A stretch of DNA of 64,000 bases. It comes from Nocardia goodfellowii. GTDB taxonomy: Bacteria; Actinomycetota; Actinomycetes; Mycobacteriales; Mycobacteriaceae. The translations under genes were made by a program, and so were the position numbers. The stretch lies in contig NZ_JAGGMR010000001.1 in the NCBI RefSeq assembly GCF_017875645.1, positions 124,001 through 188,000 on the forward strand. The letters are read 5' to 3'. Shown here in pieces: positions 45,373 through 53,851 of this stretch (positions are counted from its first letter, which is position 1; every line of letters begins with the position of its first letter). Below the pieces are notes generated by a model. The model did no database searches. It was not told the DNA's origin and saw only the letters and a list, made by a program, of their open reading frames with translations.

Positions 45373-45394
45373 TCTGGCAAGAGTCCATGCCAGA
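45373..45394. promoter_or_regulatory. inverted repeat (TetR operator) in the MpaB-TetR divergent region
   Basis: TCTGGCA (45373-45379) and TGCCAGA (45388-45394) are perfect 7-bp arms around 8 nt. They lie centrally between the divergent starts at 45301 and 45444, the usual place for an operator controlling both. Confidence 0.6.
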
Positions 45395-45443
45395 TTGGTG
45401 TCACACCCGGCACCCGCTTCCCGGTCGGCACTGCAAGAATCGA

Positions 45444-46082
45444 GTGGTGGCAGCACAGCGGACCTACGGTGGAATCTCCGCGGCCGAGCGGCGCGCGCAG
45501 CGTCGCACGGCGCTGCTGGACGCCGCGCTCGAACTCATCGGCACCCAGGGACTCGCCAAACTCACGGTGTCCGGGCTGTGCGCGCAGGCGGGGCTGAACG
45601 AGCGGTATTACTACGAGAGTTTCGACAGCCGCGATGCCGTGCTGACCGGCCTGATCGACCGGATCACCGAGGAACTAGCGATCGCCATCGCCGCGGGCCT
45701 GCGTGCGGCGCCGGCCGATACCCGGGGCATGGCGCATTCCGCGATCACCGCCGGCATCCGGCTGCTCACCGACGACCCGCGAAAGGCGAAGGTCGCGTTG
45801 ATAGCCGGCCAGGCGACCCCCGAATTGCGAGCCAGGACAACCGAATCCATCCGGTTGTTCGCGCGCCTCGTCGCCGCGCAGGGCATCGACTTCTACGGCA
45901 TGACCGACCAGCGGCCCGACCCGGTCATCGATTTCCGGGCCACCTACCTGGTCGGCGGACTGGTGCAAACGCTGACCGCATGGCTACAGGGCGAACTGCC
46001 GATCTCCCGGGACGAGTTGATCGAGCACACCACCGACGTGTTCGTGCTGCTGGGCGAGGATCTGGCGCAGCGAATGAAATAG
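45444..46082 (+). CDS. TetR family transcriptional regulator
   Basis: This 212-residue regulator has the HTH LTVSGLCAQAGLNERYYYESFDSRDAVL after SAAERRAQRRTALLDAALEL. Two adjacent GTG codons (45444, 45447) can serve as start. It is divergent from the MpaB-like oxygenase gene and is likely its repressor. The stop lies 1 bp from the convergent barstar gene. Confidence 0.85.
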   Translation: MVAAQRTYGGISAAERRAQRRTALLDAALELIGTQGLAKLTVSGLCAQAGLNERYYYESFDSRDAVLTGLIDRITEELAIAIAAGLRAAPADTRGMAHSAITAGIRLLTDDPRKAKVALIAGQATPELRARTTESIRLFARLVAAQGIDFYGMTDQRPDPVIDFRATYLVGGLVQTLTAWLQGELPISRDELIEHTTDVFVLLGEDLAQRMK

Positions 46083-46083
46083 T

Positions 46084-46578
46084 TCAGTTCGGGGACAGCG
46101 GGATCACCTGCGACGCCAGGGAAGCCGGCACCTGCCCCTGGAGCACGACCCGGAAGTTGATGCCCTGGCGTGCCCAATAGCCGGCGCAGTCGGCGATCGC
46201 CTCGGCGAACCAGGCCCGCTCGCTCGGCTGATCGGCCAGCAGCTCGGACGAATCCCGCACTACCGCTACGTAACCCGCCGCGTCACCGAGAAATTCGCCG
46301 AGATCGCGCAGGCATTCGTCGAAAGCGTCTTTGTTCTCCCCGAAGTAGTACGGGAACTGGAAGGCGGCCGCGAACTCGTCGAAAACGCCTGCGATAGTGC
46401 GCATTTTGCCGCCGCGCAGTTCCCGGACCAGATAACCGGACGGGGCGTCGTACCGCAGGCCGCTCAGCTCGGCGGGATCGACATCCAGCGCGCCCAGCAC
46501 AGGTGGTTGCGCCGCGGCCGTATTCGGCGCCTGCGGGGCTGAAGTCAAGAATCGCGACAGCGGGACCGGCTCGGTCAT
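46084..46578 (-). CDS. barstar-family RNase inhibitor with extended N-terminus
   Basis: This 164-residue cytoplasmic protein has a barstar domain from about residue 55: FAAAFQFPYYFGENKDAFDECLRDLGEFLG is the barstar core (shown in part as FPYYFGENKDAFDECL). Typical barstars are ~90 residues, so ~50-60 residues are added before the domain, including a conserved ALDVDPAELSGL strand. It begins in TGATG overlap with the RNase gene, so toxin and inhibitor are made together. It should bind and block that RNase in the cytoplasm before export. Confidence 0.87.
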   Translation of the reverse strand: MTEPVPLSRFLTSAPQAPNTAAAQPPVLGALDVDPAELSGLRYDAPSGYLVRELRGGKMRTIAGVFDEFAAAFQFPYYFGENKDAFDECLRDLGEFLGDAAGYVAVVRDSSELLADQPSERAWFAEAIADCAGYWARQGINFRVVLQGQVPASLASQVIPLSPN

Positions 46579-47024
46579 CAGCGCATCCTCGTGAATGTCT
46601 TGTAGTGGTCACCGGTGTACCAAGCCGAGCCGTCGCTACCGGTGACGATGCGCTCGGCGTCGCGAGAACGATTGCGCTGTTTGGGATTCACGTCCCACTC
46701 CTGGTAGGTGATGGCTTTGCCCGTGGCATCGGTGCGCGGCAACGTGGAATCCCGGTTCATCCACCGTTCGCCGCCCTTGGTACCGACCGCGTTCGCCGAT
46801 CCGGGCCAGCGACCCGCGTCGATCTCGCGCAGCGTGACATAGGCGCGGTCCGGTACCCCGGCGACCTTCGGCACCGACGCCGCACCGCTGCTGGACGCCG
46901 CACCGACACCCGGCGCCGAGCTCGTGGTGGCGCCGTCGGTGCCGCGCACCGCGACAACCGCGAGCAGCACCACGATCACCACCGCGGCGAACCCGGCCAA
47001 CGCCCGAAGCGGCGACAGTCTCAC
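46578..47024 (-). CDS. secreted or anchored guanyl-specific RNase (barnase/RNase Sa-like)
   Basis: This 148-residue protein has a signal anchor (residues 7-28, LAGFAAVVIVVLLAVVAV) and an RNase N1/T1/barnase domain in the last ~95 residues. The family motif reads ERWMNRDSTLPR (cf. FxNREgxLP). The catalytic base Glu is in TYQEWDVNP, Arg in AERIVTG, and the catalytic His in YTGDHYKTFTRMR near the C-terminus. All key residues are present, so it should be active. It follows xthA with an ATGA overlap and is followed by its inhibitor gene. Confidence 0.88.
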   Translation of the reverse strand: MRLSPLRALAGFAAVVIVVLLAVVAVRGTDGATTSSAPGVGAASSSGAASVPKVAGVPDRAYVTLREIDAGRWPGSANAVGTKGGERWMNRDSTLPRTDATGKAITYQEWDVNPKQRNRSRDAERIVTGSDGSAWYTGDHYKTFTRMR

Positions 47025-47800
47025 CGGTACTGCACCGTTACCGGCGCGTGATCGGACCAGCGCTGGTCATAGGCGGCGGCACGTTCCACGACGGCCTGCT
47101 TGGCGCGCTCGGCCAGCCCGCTCAGGGCGAGCTGATAGTCGATGCGCCAGCCGGAGTCGTTGTCGAAGGCGCGGCCGCGGTAGGACCACCAGCTGTAGGG
47201 GCCGCTGACGCCGGGGTGCAGGTGGCGCACCACGTCGGTGTAGCCCGAGGCGAGCAGTTCCTGGATCCAGGCCCGCTCCTCGGGCAGGAACCCGGCCGAC
47301 TTCAGGTTGCCCTTCCAGTTCTTCAGGTCGAGTTCGGTGGGCGCGATGTTCCAGTCGCCGCTGACCACGTAGGCGCCGGTGCGCGACTTCAGGTAGGCGC
47401 CGAATTCGGCCATGAAGCGGTACTTTTCGTCCTGGCGGGGCGTGTTCTCCTCGCCCGAGTGCACGTACACGCTGGCCACGGTGGCATCGTCGAAGTCGGC
47501 CTCGATGTAGCGCCCGGAGGCACCGAACTCGGCGCTGCCGAACCCGATCCGCACGCACCTCGGTTCCCGCCGCGACAGGATGCCGACACCGGCCCGGCCC
47601 TTGGACTCGGGCTCGGCGTGCGCGAGAAACCAGCCGTTCGCCAACGCGGGGGCCAGGGCGGCGCGGGTCTGTTCGTCGGTCGCTCGCGTCTCCTGCACGC
47701 AGACGATGTCGGCTTCGGTGACCGCCAGCCATTCGAGCATGCCCTTGCCCGTGGCCGCGCGGACACCATTTACGTTCACGCTCGAGATGATGTACGGCAC
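47021..47800 (-). CDS. xthA: exodeoxyribonuclease III (AP endonuclease)
   Basis: This 259-residue EEP-family enzyme repairs abasic sites and trims 3' ends. Motifs: ISSVNVNGVRAA, IVCVQETRAT (catalytic Glu), YVHSGEEN, VVSGDWNIAP, and the C-terminal WSDHAPVTVQY with Asp-His. I chose GTG 47800 over a TTG at 47815: a TACGGT -10 (47812-47807) lies 6 nt before it, giving a leaderless start. It leads an operon with the RNase and barstar genes. Confidence 0.92.
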   Translation of the reverse strand: MPYIISSVNVNGVRAATGKGMLEWLAVTEADIVCVQETRATDEQTRAALAPALANGWFLAHAEPESKGRAGVGILSRREPRCVRIGFGSAEFGASGRYIEADFDDATVASVYVHSGEENTPRQDEKYRFMAEFGAYLKSRTGAYVVSGDWNIAPTELDLKNWKGNLKSAGFLPEERAWIQELLASGYTDVVRHLHPGVSGPYSWWSYRGRAFDNDSGWRIDYQLALSGLAERAKQAVVERAAAYDQRWSDHAPVTVQYR

Positions 47801-47850
47801 CTGACGACCGTACAATGCATGTCAGACGAACTCCCGAAAGGGCGACGACG

Positions 47851-48789
47851 ATGATGTCGGATTCCACCGAGCCCACGCCACGAGACGACAAGAAAATCTC
47901 GCGGATCGGACAATCCACGCGCCGCGAGCCGGACCGGCTCGCTCCTCCGCCCGGGAAATCCAGCCGCCCGGCACCGATCAAGGCGCTGCACATGGGCTCC
48001 GGCGATCCGCTGTTGTTATTGCACGGATTCATGCTGTCGCCGCACTGCTGGGAGCAGACCGCGACCCGGCTGGCCACCCAATGCGAGGTGTTCGCCCCGG
48101 CCTTCGCGGGCCACTGGGGCGGCGCGCCCGGCGACGGCTGGTCCACCGACATCTACACCCTGGCCGACCGCATCGAAGATCAACTCGACGAAATGGGCTG
48201 GCGCACTTGCCATATCGCCGGTAATTCCCTCGGCGGCTGGGTCGGCATCGAATTGGCCCGCCGCGGCCGTGCGCGCACGCTCACCTTGATCGCACCCGCC
48301 GGCGGCTGGAATGCGCCCTCGCTCACCCAATTCCGGGTCGGCCTGAAATTTCTCGCCATCGCGCCGATCATCGGAATCGGCAAGCACGTAGGCGAATTCG
48401 TCAAACACAACCCGTTGACCCACCGCCTCACCAAAATGCTGCTGGTCAAGAATCCCGCCGCCGTCTCCCGCGCCGACATCGTCGCGGTCATCGAGGCGGC
48501 GCTGCACTGCCAGGCCCTGCTCCCGCTGATCATGGGCACCTTCCGCGCCCCGGCGCTGTCGGACCTGTCCGACCTGCCGACCCCCGTCCGCCTGCTCCTG
48601 GCGGAATACGACCGCATCATCCCCAACCGCGTCTACGCCCGCCGCTACCTGACCGAACTGCCGGACTCCGCCGACCGCATCCTGATGAATCGCGTCGGCC
48701 ACGTTCCCATGCTCGAGGCCCCCGACCGTATCGCCACCCTGATCGCCGAACACGTCTACGCCAGCCGCGGTAACCTGCGCGCGATCTGA
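47851..48789 (+). CDS. alpha/beta hydrolase
   Basis: This 312-residue hydrolase has a disordered basic N-terminus (~55 residues) and then the fold: LLLLHGFMLSPHCWEQTA (oxyanion loop), IAGNSLGGWVGIELARRG (Ser nucleophile), LLAEYDRIIPNRVYARRY (Asp) and MNRVGHVPMLEAPDRIA (His). The triad is complete. AAAGGGCGACG precedes ATG 47851; ATG 47854 is also possible. It is divergent from xthA. Confidence 0.85.
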   Translation: MMSDSTEPTPRDDKKISRIGQSTRREPDRLAPPPGKSSRPAPIKALHMGSGDPLLLLHGFMLSPHCWEQTATRLATQCEVFAPAFAGHWGGAPGDGWSTDIYTLADRIEDQLDEMGWRTCHIAGNSLGGWVGIELARRGRARTLTLIAPAGGWNAPSLTQFRVGLKFLAIAPIIGIGKHVGEFVKHNPLTHRLTKMLLVKNPAAVSRADIVAVIEAALHCQALLPLIMGTFRAPALSDLSDLPTPVRLLLAEYDRIIPNRVYARRYLTELPDSADRILMNRVGHVPMLEAPDRIATLIAEHVYASRGNLRAI

Positions 48790-48821
48790 TCGTCGAGCGG
48801 GCGGCGCACCCGGGCCGGGAA

Positions 48822-50084
48822 TTACTGCGCCAGCAGGCCTTTGGCGATATGGGTCACCTGGATCTCGTTGCTGCCCGCGTAGATCATCAGCGACTTGGCG
48901 TCACGGGCCAGTTGCTCGACGTGGTATTCGGTCATGTACCCGTTGCCGCCGAACAACTGCACGGCTTCCATCGCGACCTCGGTGGCCGCCTCGGAGGCGT
49001 AGAGCTTGATCGCCGAGGCCTCCGCGAGCGTGGGCGGCTTACCGGCGCGGCCGCGCTCGAGCACGTTGAACACCATGTTCTGCACGTTGATCCGCGCCAC
49101 CTCCATCTTGGCCAGCTTCAGCTGGACCAGCTGGAAACGGCCGATCTCCTGGCCCCAGAGCTTGCGGTTCTTGGCGTACTCCACGCAGAGCCGGTGACAT
49201 TCGTTGATGATGCCCAGCGCCATGAAGCCGACGCCGATGCGTTCGGCGGTGAAACTGGAGCGGGCGCTTTCGCGGCCGTCGCCGCCCTTGTGCTCTTCGG
49301 TCTCGCCGAGCAGCCGGTCTTTGCCCAACCGCACGTTGTCGAAGAACAGTTCGCCGGTCGGCGAGGAGTGCAGACCCATCTTCTTGAACGGCTTGCCCTG
49401 GGTCAGGCCGTCCATACCCTTGTCCAGGACGAAGGTCAGCACCTTGCGGTCGCGCTTGTCGGCGCCGTCACCCTCGTCGAGCTTGGCGTAGACCACCATC
49501 ACATCGGCGAACGGGCCGTTGGTGATGAAGGTCTTCTGGCCGTTGAGGAGGTAATCCTCGCCGTCGCGTTTGACGTAGGTCTTCATGCCGCCGAACGCGT
49601 CCGAGCCCGAGTCGGGCTCGGTGATCGCCCAGGCCGCGACCTTCCGCATGGTCACGATGTCCTTGATCCATCGTTCCTGCTGCGCGAGTGTGCCGCGCGA
49701 GAGGATGGTGGTCGCGCCGAGTCCGATGGACACGCCCATGGCGGTCACCAAACCCATACAGACGCCGGACAACTCACCGATCAGCACCGCCATCAGCGAT
49801 TCCTGGCCCGCGAACGGGCTGCCGCCGGAAGACTTCTCCTTGCGCTCCGGTTTCGGTTCACCGGCCGCGACGGCCGCCTCGATCTTGCGCCGCCGGGCCA
49901 GCAGTTTGTCGACCGCTTCACCGCCCATGGCGTCGATCCCGAACTCGCTGAACAACTTCCGGATAACCGGGTACGGCAGCATCTCGCCGCTGTCGAGTGC
50001 GTCGAGGTGTGGGCGGACTTCCTTGTCGATGAACGCCCGCACGGCATCGCGGATCATCACATCGGTCTCGGACCATTCGAACAT
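48822..50084 (-). CDS. acyl-CoA dehydrogenase
   Basis: This 420-residue flavoenzyme introduces the 2,3-double bond into an acyl-CoA. It has WAITEPDSGSDAFGGMKTYV and TFITNGPFADVMVVYAKLDE (FAD and substrate binding), and the C-terminal LFGGNGYMTEYHVEQLARDAKS, IYAGSNEIQ. An insertion of about 25 charged residues near position 65-90 (KIEAAVAAGEPKPERKEKSS) is unusual. Last gene of the beta-oxidation cluster; its ATG has AGGAG upstream and is 27 bp after the SDR stop. Confidence 0.92.
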   Translation of the reverse strand: MFEWSETDVMIRDAVRAFIDKEVRPHLDALDSGEMLPYPVIRKLFSEFGIDAMGGEAVDKLLARRRKIEAAVAAGEPKPERKEKSSGGSPFAGQESLMAVLIGELSGVCMGLVTAMGVSIGLGATTILSRGTLAQQERWIKDIVTMRKVAAWAITEPDSGSDAFGGMKTYVKRDGEDYLLNGQKTFITNGPFADVMVVYAKLDEGDGADKRDRKVLTFVLDKGMDGLTQGKPFKKMGLHSSPTGELFFDNVRLGKDRLLGETEEHKGGDGRESARSSFTAERIGVGFMALGIINECHRLCVEYAKNRKLWGQEIGRFQLVQLKLAKMEVARINVQNMVFNVLERGRAGKPPTLAEASAIKLYASEAATEVAMEAVQLFGGNGYMTEYHVEQLARDAKSLMIYAGSNEIQVTHIAKGLLAQ

Positions 50085-50110
50085 CGTTGTTCTCCTACCG
50101 GTTTCGGTGC

Positions 50111-50989
50111 TCAGGGCAGCCTGGCGGCGATGTCGTCGATGAGCCAGGGGCCTTCGGTTTCGATCGTCTTCACGTCGTGCCAGCCCGCAAGCTCGGAGAT
50201 GGCACCACCCTGTACGGCGAACACCTTGCCGGTGATCGCGCACTTGTCCGAAGCCAAGTATGCGACCAGCGGGGAGATATTGGCCGGGCTGAACGCGTCG
50301 AAGTCGCCCTCTTCCAGGTATTCGGCTTCGGCGGCCATGATCTCGCCCATACCGGGGGTGGCGAGGGTGAGCCGGGTCCGCGCGATGGGCGCGATGGCGT
50401 TGACCCGCACGCCGTAGCGTTGCAGTTCGTCGGCCGCGACCAGGGTCAACGCGGCGATCCCCGCCTTGGCGGCGCCGTAGTTCGCCTGGCCCGCGTTCGG
50501 CACGGTCACGCCGGACGCCGAGGCGGTGTTGACCACCGCGGCGTTGGGCTGGTTGCCTGCCTTGCTCTGCTCTTTCCAATACGCGGCCGCGTGGTGCAAC
50601 ACTGCGGCGTGCCCCTTGAGATGCACGGCGACGACGGCGTCCCACTGGGCTTCGTCCATGCCCGCGATGAACGCGTCGCGCAGGATGCCCGCGTTGTTGA
50701 TCACGATGTCGAGGCCGCCGAACTCCGAAACAGCCCGGCCGACAAGCTTTTTCGCGCCGTCCCAACTCGCGACGTTTTCCGTGTCGGCGACCGCGCGGCC
50801 CCCCGCGGCGATGATCTCGTTCGCCACTTCCTGGGCCGGGCCGACGTCGGCGCCCTCACCGGCGTTACTGCCGCCGAGGTCGTTGACGACGATGGCCGCG
50901 CCCTCGCGAGCGAACAGCAGCGCGTGTTCGCGGCCGATGCCGCGGCCCGCGCCGGTGACGACGGCGACTTTTCCTTCGAGAGCACCCAT
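50111..50989 (-). CDS. short-chain dehydrogenase (3-hydroxyacyl-CoA / 17-beta-HSD4-like)
   Basis: This 292-residue SDR has the nucleotide motif VVTGAGRGIGREHALLFA, NNAGILRD, the catalytic Ser in VNTASASGV, and YGAAKAG with Tyr-x3-Lys. The wide spacing around DLGGSNAGEGADVGPAQEVA is a hallmark of multifunctional-enzyme-2-type 3-hydroxyacyl-CoA dehydrogenases. It should perform the third beta-oxidation step. A REP element and hairpin separate it from the MaoC gene, so it may have its own promoter. Confidence 0.88.
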   Translation of the reverse strand: MGALEGKVAVVTGAGRGIGREHALLFAREGAAIVVNDLGGSNAGEGADVGPAQEVANEIIAAGGRAVADTENVASWDGAKKLVGRAVSEFGGLDIVINNAGILRDAFIAGMDEAQWDAVVAVHLKGHAAVLHHAAAYWKEQSKAGNQPNAAVVNTASASGVTVPNAGQANYGAAKAGIAALTLVAADELQRYGVRVNAIAPIARTRLTLATPGMGEIMAAEAEYLEEGDFDAFSPANISPLVAYLASDKCAITGKVFAVQGGAISELAGWHDVKTIETEGPWLIDDIAARLP

Positions 50990-51008
50990 GATGTGCGGCT
51001 CCTCTATT

Positions 51009-51040
51009 GCGGTGGATCCCGGCTTTCGCCGGGATGACGG
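51009..51040. repeat. REP-like palindromic intergenic element
   Basis: ATCCCGGC-TTTC-GCCGGGAT (51016-51035) flanked by GGTGG and GACGG is the widespread extragenic palindrome that in other frames reads as SVIPAKAGIH or RHPGESRDP. It is found between genes in many bacteria. Here it lies between the MaoC and SDR genes. Its only copy in the window is this one. Confidence 0.7.
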
Positions 51041-51045
51041 AGGTG

Positions 51046-51073
51046 GATCGGCCGGCGGTGGCGCCGGCCGATC
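51046..51073 (-). terminator. hairpin terminator after the MaoC-like gene
   Basis: Perfect 12-bp arms (51046-51057 and 51062-51073) around a 4-nt loop stand 16 bp after the MaoC-like stop. This may attenuate transcription into the SDR and acyl-CoA dehydrogenase genes. Confidence 0.7.
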
Positions 51074-51088
51074 GGCGAGAGGTGTTGC

Positions 51089-51961
51089 TCAGTCGGCGAT
51101 TTCGGCGAGGCCGTCGCTGAGCACGACGTCCTCTCCGCGCACGGTTTCGAAGGCGTAGGTGGTGACGCCGTCGGCCGAGCCCACCTTCCAGATGCGGGTC
51201 TCCAAGTGGTCGCCGGGAAACACCATCTTGGCGAATCGCACCGCGAATCGCTTGAGCCGATTGACATCCGAATCGCCGACCGCGGTCAGCACCGCCCAGG
51301 ACGCGAACGCCTGAGTGCACAGCCCGTGCGCGATGATGCCGGGCAGTCCCGCGTCCTTGGCGACTTGCTCGTCCAGGTGCAGCGGCACCGGGTCGCCGGA
51401 AGCCGGTGCGTAGCGGTAGGTCTGGTCCAGATCTACCTGCTGCGGCACCACCGCGACCGGATCCTGTTGCCGCAGCGCGTCGTCGAACTTGTGCGCGGGT
51501 GCGGCCGCCCCGACCGTCTTACCCGCATCGATGCCGCGGAAGAACGCGGTCAGGTACTGCTCATTGACGAGTTCGCCTGCCTCGGTGCGACATTCGATGA
51601 GAATCGTGATCGTGCTGCCGTTGGACCGGCTGGTGTAGCCGATGGCCTTGGCCCGTGACACCAGCCGGTCCCCCGGCTGGATCGCGCGGTGGAAATGGAA
51701 GTCCTGCTCCCCGTGCACGACCCGGCCGAAGATGTCCATCGGCGCGACGTCGATCACGGGCATCATCATCGCCTCGAACACCGGGACGATGGCGAACACC
51801 GGCGAGGCGATCTTGCCCGCCAGGTGCGCCTCGATGGGATCGTTCGTGGCCGCCGCGTACTCGGCGATCCGTGCCGCGGTGACCTCGAATCGTTCGTCGT
51901 CGCACCAGGTTTCCAGCCCGGAGTCGTCGAACTCCACGAGCCGGGGCGTCGTTTCCGTCAT
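51089..51961 (-). CDS. MaoC-like enoyl-CoA hydratase 2 (double hotdog)
   Basis: This 290-residue protein consists of two hotdog halves. The N-terminal half is degenerate and holds FHFHRAIQPGDRLVSRAKA. The C-terminal half carries the hydratase 2 motif as YAPASGDPVPLHLDEQVAKDAG with IIAHGLCTQAFAS. The catalytic Asp and His, five residues apart, are kept (D-P-V-P-L-H). The usual Asn before Pro is replaced by Val. It should hydrate trans-2-enoyl-CoA to the 3R-hydroxy form, matching the SDR type in the cluster. Confidence 0.87.
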   Translation of the reverse strand: MTETTPRLVEFDDSGLETWCDDERFEVTAARIAEYAAATNDPIEAHLAGKIASPVFAIVPVFEAMMMPVIDVAPMDIFGRVVHGEQDFHFHRAIQPGDRLVSRAKAIGYTSRSNGSTITILIECRTEAGELVNEQYLTAFFRGIDAGKTVGAAAPAHKFDDALRQQDPVAVVPQQVDLDQTYRYAPASGDPVPLHLDEQVAKDAGLPGIIAHGLCTQAFASWAVLTAVGDSDVNRLKRFAVRFAKMVFPGDHLETRIWKVGSADGVTTYAFETVRGEDVVLSDGLAEIAD

Positions 51962-51983
51962 CGCGCTCTCCTCGGCTCGGCGA

Positions 51984-52427
51984 TCACGCGGCCGTGGCGG
52001 CCAGCGCGTCGAGCTGCTCCAGCGACTTGTCGAGTTGCTTGAGCCCGTCCTTCTCGACCGCCTTGCCCAGCGCGCCCTTGATCAGTGCGCCCTCGAAATC
52101 ACCGGACACCTTCACGACGGAGCCGCCCTCGGCCTTGGGCTGGATATCGAAGGTGAATTCGGTCTTCACGCCCGCCATGCCGGTGCCGCCCAGGGTCAAC
52201 GTGTTCGGCGAATCCACGGACACCACAGTCCATTCCAGCTTGTTGGCCATTCCGAGCATGACGATCTTGGCGACCAGCTTCGCGCCCGCGGTCAGCGTGG
52301 CCGGCGGCTCCTCCATGAAGCGCTCGTGGATGGAGAACCACTTGTCCCAGGTCTGCGGGTCGGCCACGACCGCCCACAGGGCCTCGGGGGTGGCGTTGAC
52401 GTCCTTGGTGGCTTCGATGTGTCCCAT
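51984..52427 (-). CDS. SRPBCC (polyketide cyclase/START-like) family protein
   Basis: This 147-residue protein has the SRPBCC fold: MGHIEATKDVNATPEALWAV at the start, WTVVSVDSPNTLTLGGTGM and a long C-terminal helix (LIKGALGKAVEKDGLKQLDK). The family binds hydrophobic ligands in a deep cavity, so it may carry a steroid or acyl intermediate. AAGGAG precedes the ATG. It lies 29 bp after the thiolase gene and 22 bp before the MaoC-like gene. Confidence 0.82.
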   Translation of the reverse strand: MGHIEATKDVNATPEALWAVVADPQTWDKWFSIHERFMEEPPATLTAGAKLVAKIVMLGMANKLEWTVVSVDSPNTLTLGGTGMAGVKTEFTFDIQPKAEGGSVVKVSGDFEGALIKGALGKAVEKDGLKQLDKSLEQLDALAATAA

Positions 52428-52456
52428 GCGATGACTCCTTCGTGATGGATAGCGGT

Positions 52457-53662
52457 TCAGCGGTCGGCGCGCTGATAGGCGGTGACGACCGCCGCGCCCC
52501 CGATGCCGATGTTGTGCTGCAATGCGGCGGTCACGTGGTCGACCTGACGCTTGTCGGCGGTGCCGCGCAGTTGCCAGGTGAGTTCGGAGCACTGCGCCAA
52601 ACCGGTCGCGCCCAGCGGATGGCCCTTGGAGATGAGCCCGCCGGAGGGGTTCACCACCCATTTGCCGCCGTAGGTGGTCTGGTTCTCGTCGATGAGCTTC
52701 CCGGCCTCGCCCTCGCCGCACAGCCCCAGCGCTTCGTAGAGCAGCAGTTCATTGGCGGAGAAGCAGTCGTGCAGCTCGATGACCTGGAAGTCCTCCGCCC
52801 CGAGACCGGCCTGGTCGTACACCTTGCGCGCGGCCTGGACATTCATGTCGTAGCCGATCAAGTTCTTGGCCGTGCCGTCGAAGGTGGAGGCGAAGTCGGT
52901 GGTCATGGTCTGGCCCACGATCTCGACCGCCTGCGCCGCGAGGTCGTGCGAGTTCACGAACGCCTCGCTCGCCAGGACGACCGCGCCGGAGCCGTCGGAG
53001 GTCGGCGAGCACTGCAACTTGGTGAGGGGGTCGTAGATCATCCGCGAGGCGAGGATGTCATCCAGCGAGTACGCGTCCTGGAACTGCGAATACGGGTTGT
53101 TCACCGAGTGCTTGTGGTTCTTGTAACCGATCTTGGCGAAATGCTCGGCGGTGGTGCCGTACTGCTTCATGTGTTCGCGACCGGCCGCCCCGAACATCCA
53201 GGGGGCTACCGGGAACAGCACCTCGGAGATCTCGGCGAGCGCCATGATGTGCTTGGCCATCGGCTGTTCCCGGTCGTCCCAGGTGGACCCGAGCGAGCCC
53301 GGCTGCATTTTCTCGAAGCCCAGAGCCAGCGTGCATTCCGCCAGCCCGCCCCGAATCGCCTGTGCCGCGAGGTAGAGCGCGGTGGACCCGGTGGAGCAGT
53401 TGTTGTTGACATTGACCACCGGGATGCCGGTCATCCCCAGTTCGTAGACCGCGCGCTGACCTGAGGTGGATTCGCCGTAGACGTATCCGACGTAGGCCTG
53501 TTCGACCTCGCGGTAATCGATTCCGGCGTCGGCGAGCGCCTTGGTGCCCGACTCGCGCGCCATATCCGGGTAGTCCCAGTCGGTGCCGTCGTCGTTCTTG
53601 CGGCGTCCCGGCTTCTCGAACTTCGTCATGCCGACGCCGACGACGTAAACCTTGTTCGTCAT
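52457..53662 (-). CDS. thiolase family protein (SCP-X/lipid-transfer thiolase type)
   Basis: This 401-residue thiolase has the acyl-accepting Cys in [18 protein letters not shown], the His of the Nx-D-x-F-S motif as [13 protein letters not shown], and the C-terminal [17 protein letters not shown] with its His. The short spacing of HDCFS is typical of SCP2-thiolases that cleave branched or steroid side chains. GAGGAG precedes ATG 53662. It is the first gene of the minus-strand cluster thiolase-SRPBCC-MaoC-SDR-ACAD. Confidence 0.9.
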   Translation of the reverse strand: MTNKVYVVGVGMTKFEKPGRRKNDDGTDWDYPDMARESGTKALADAGIDYREVEQAYVGYVYGESTSGQRAVYELGMTGIPVVNVNNNCSTGSTALYLAAQAIRGGLAECTLALGFEKMQPGSLGSTWDDREQPMAKHIMALAEISEVLFPVAPWMFGAAGREHMKQYGTTAEHFAKIGYKNHKHSVNNPYSQFQDAYSLDDILASRMIYDPLTKLQCSPTSDGSGAVVLASEAFVNSHDLAAQAVEIVGQTMTTDFASTFDGTAKNLIGYDMNVQAARKVYDQAGLGAEDFQVIELHDCFSANELLLYEALGLCGEGEAGKLIDENQTTYGGKWVVNPSGGLISKGHPLGATGLAQCSELTWQLRGTADKRQVDHVTAALQHNIGIGGAAVVTAYQRADR

Positions 53663-53741
53663 CGAACTCCTCAGGTTCCTGGCCGTCCACACCCCGCTGG
53701 TGGACGACGTTGACCGATCCGTGCGGACCGAGCTGCCACAA

Positions 53742-53759
53742 ACATACAGAGATGCACGT
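53742..53759. promoter_or_regulatory. TetR operator-like site near the thiolase start
   Basis: ACATACAGAGATGCACGT matches the perfect palindrome ACATACAGATCTGTATGT (56414-56431) at 14 of 18 positions, with the left half identical. It lies 80 bp before the thiolase ATG. Confidence 0.6.
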
Positions 53760-53829
53760 AACCACACAAGAGCGAGGCGGCCTACTGCGCTATACCGCGC
53801 CATTTATGCAGGCTAAGGCGGTCAGCGGC

Positions 53830-53851
53830 ACATACAGCTGAACGTGTATGT
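53830..53851. promoter_or_regulatory. second operator-like inverted repeat in the same region
   Basis: ACATACA (53830-53836) and TGTATGT (53845-53851) are identical to the arms of the 56414-56431 palindrome but 8 bp apart instead of 4. It could be a variant operator or two half-sites. Confidence 0.5.

Noticed and set aside
48822..50765. Single 647-residue fusion reading through SDR and acyl-CoA dehydrogenase
   Set aside because: The first part is the wrong frame of the SDR gene; the acyl-CoA dehydrogenase has its own ATG at 50084 with AGGAG.
50865..51320. Small frames containing SVIPAKAGIH and RHPGESRDP
   Set aside because: These peptides are translations of the REP-like palindrome and not real proteins.
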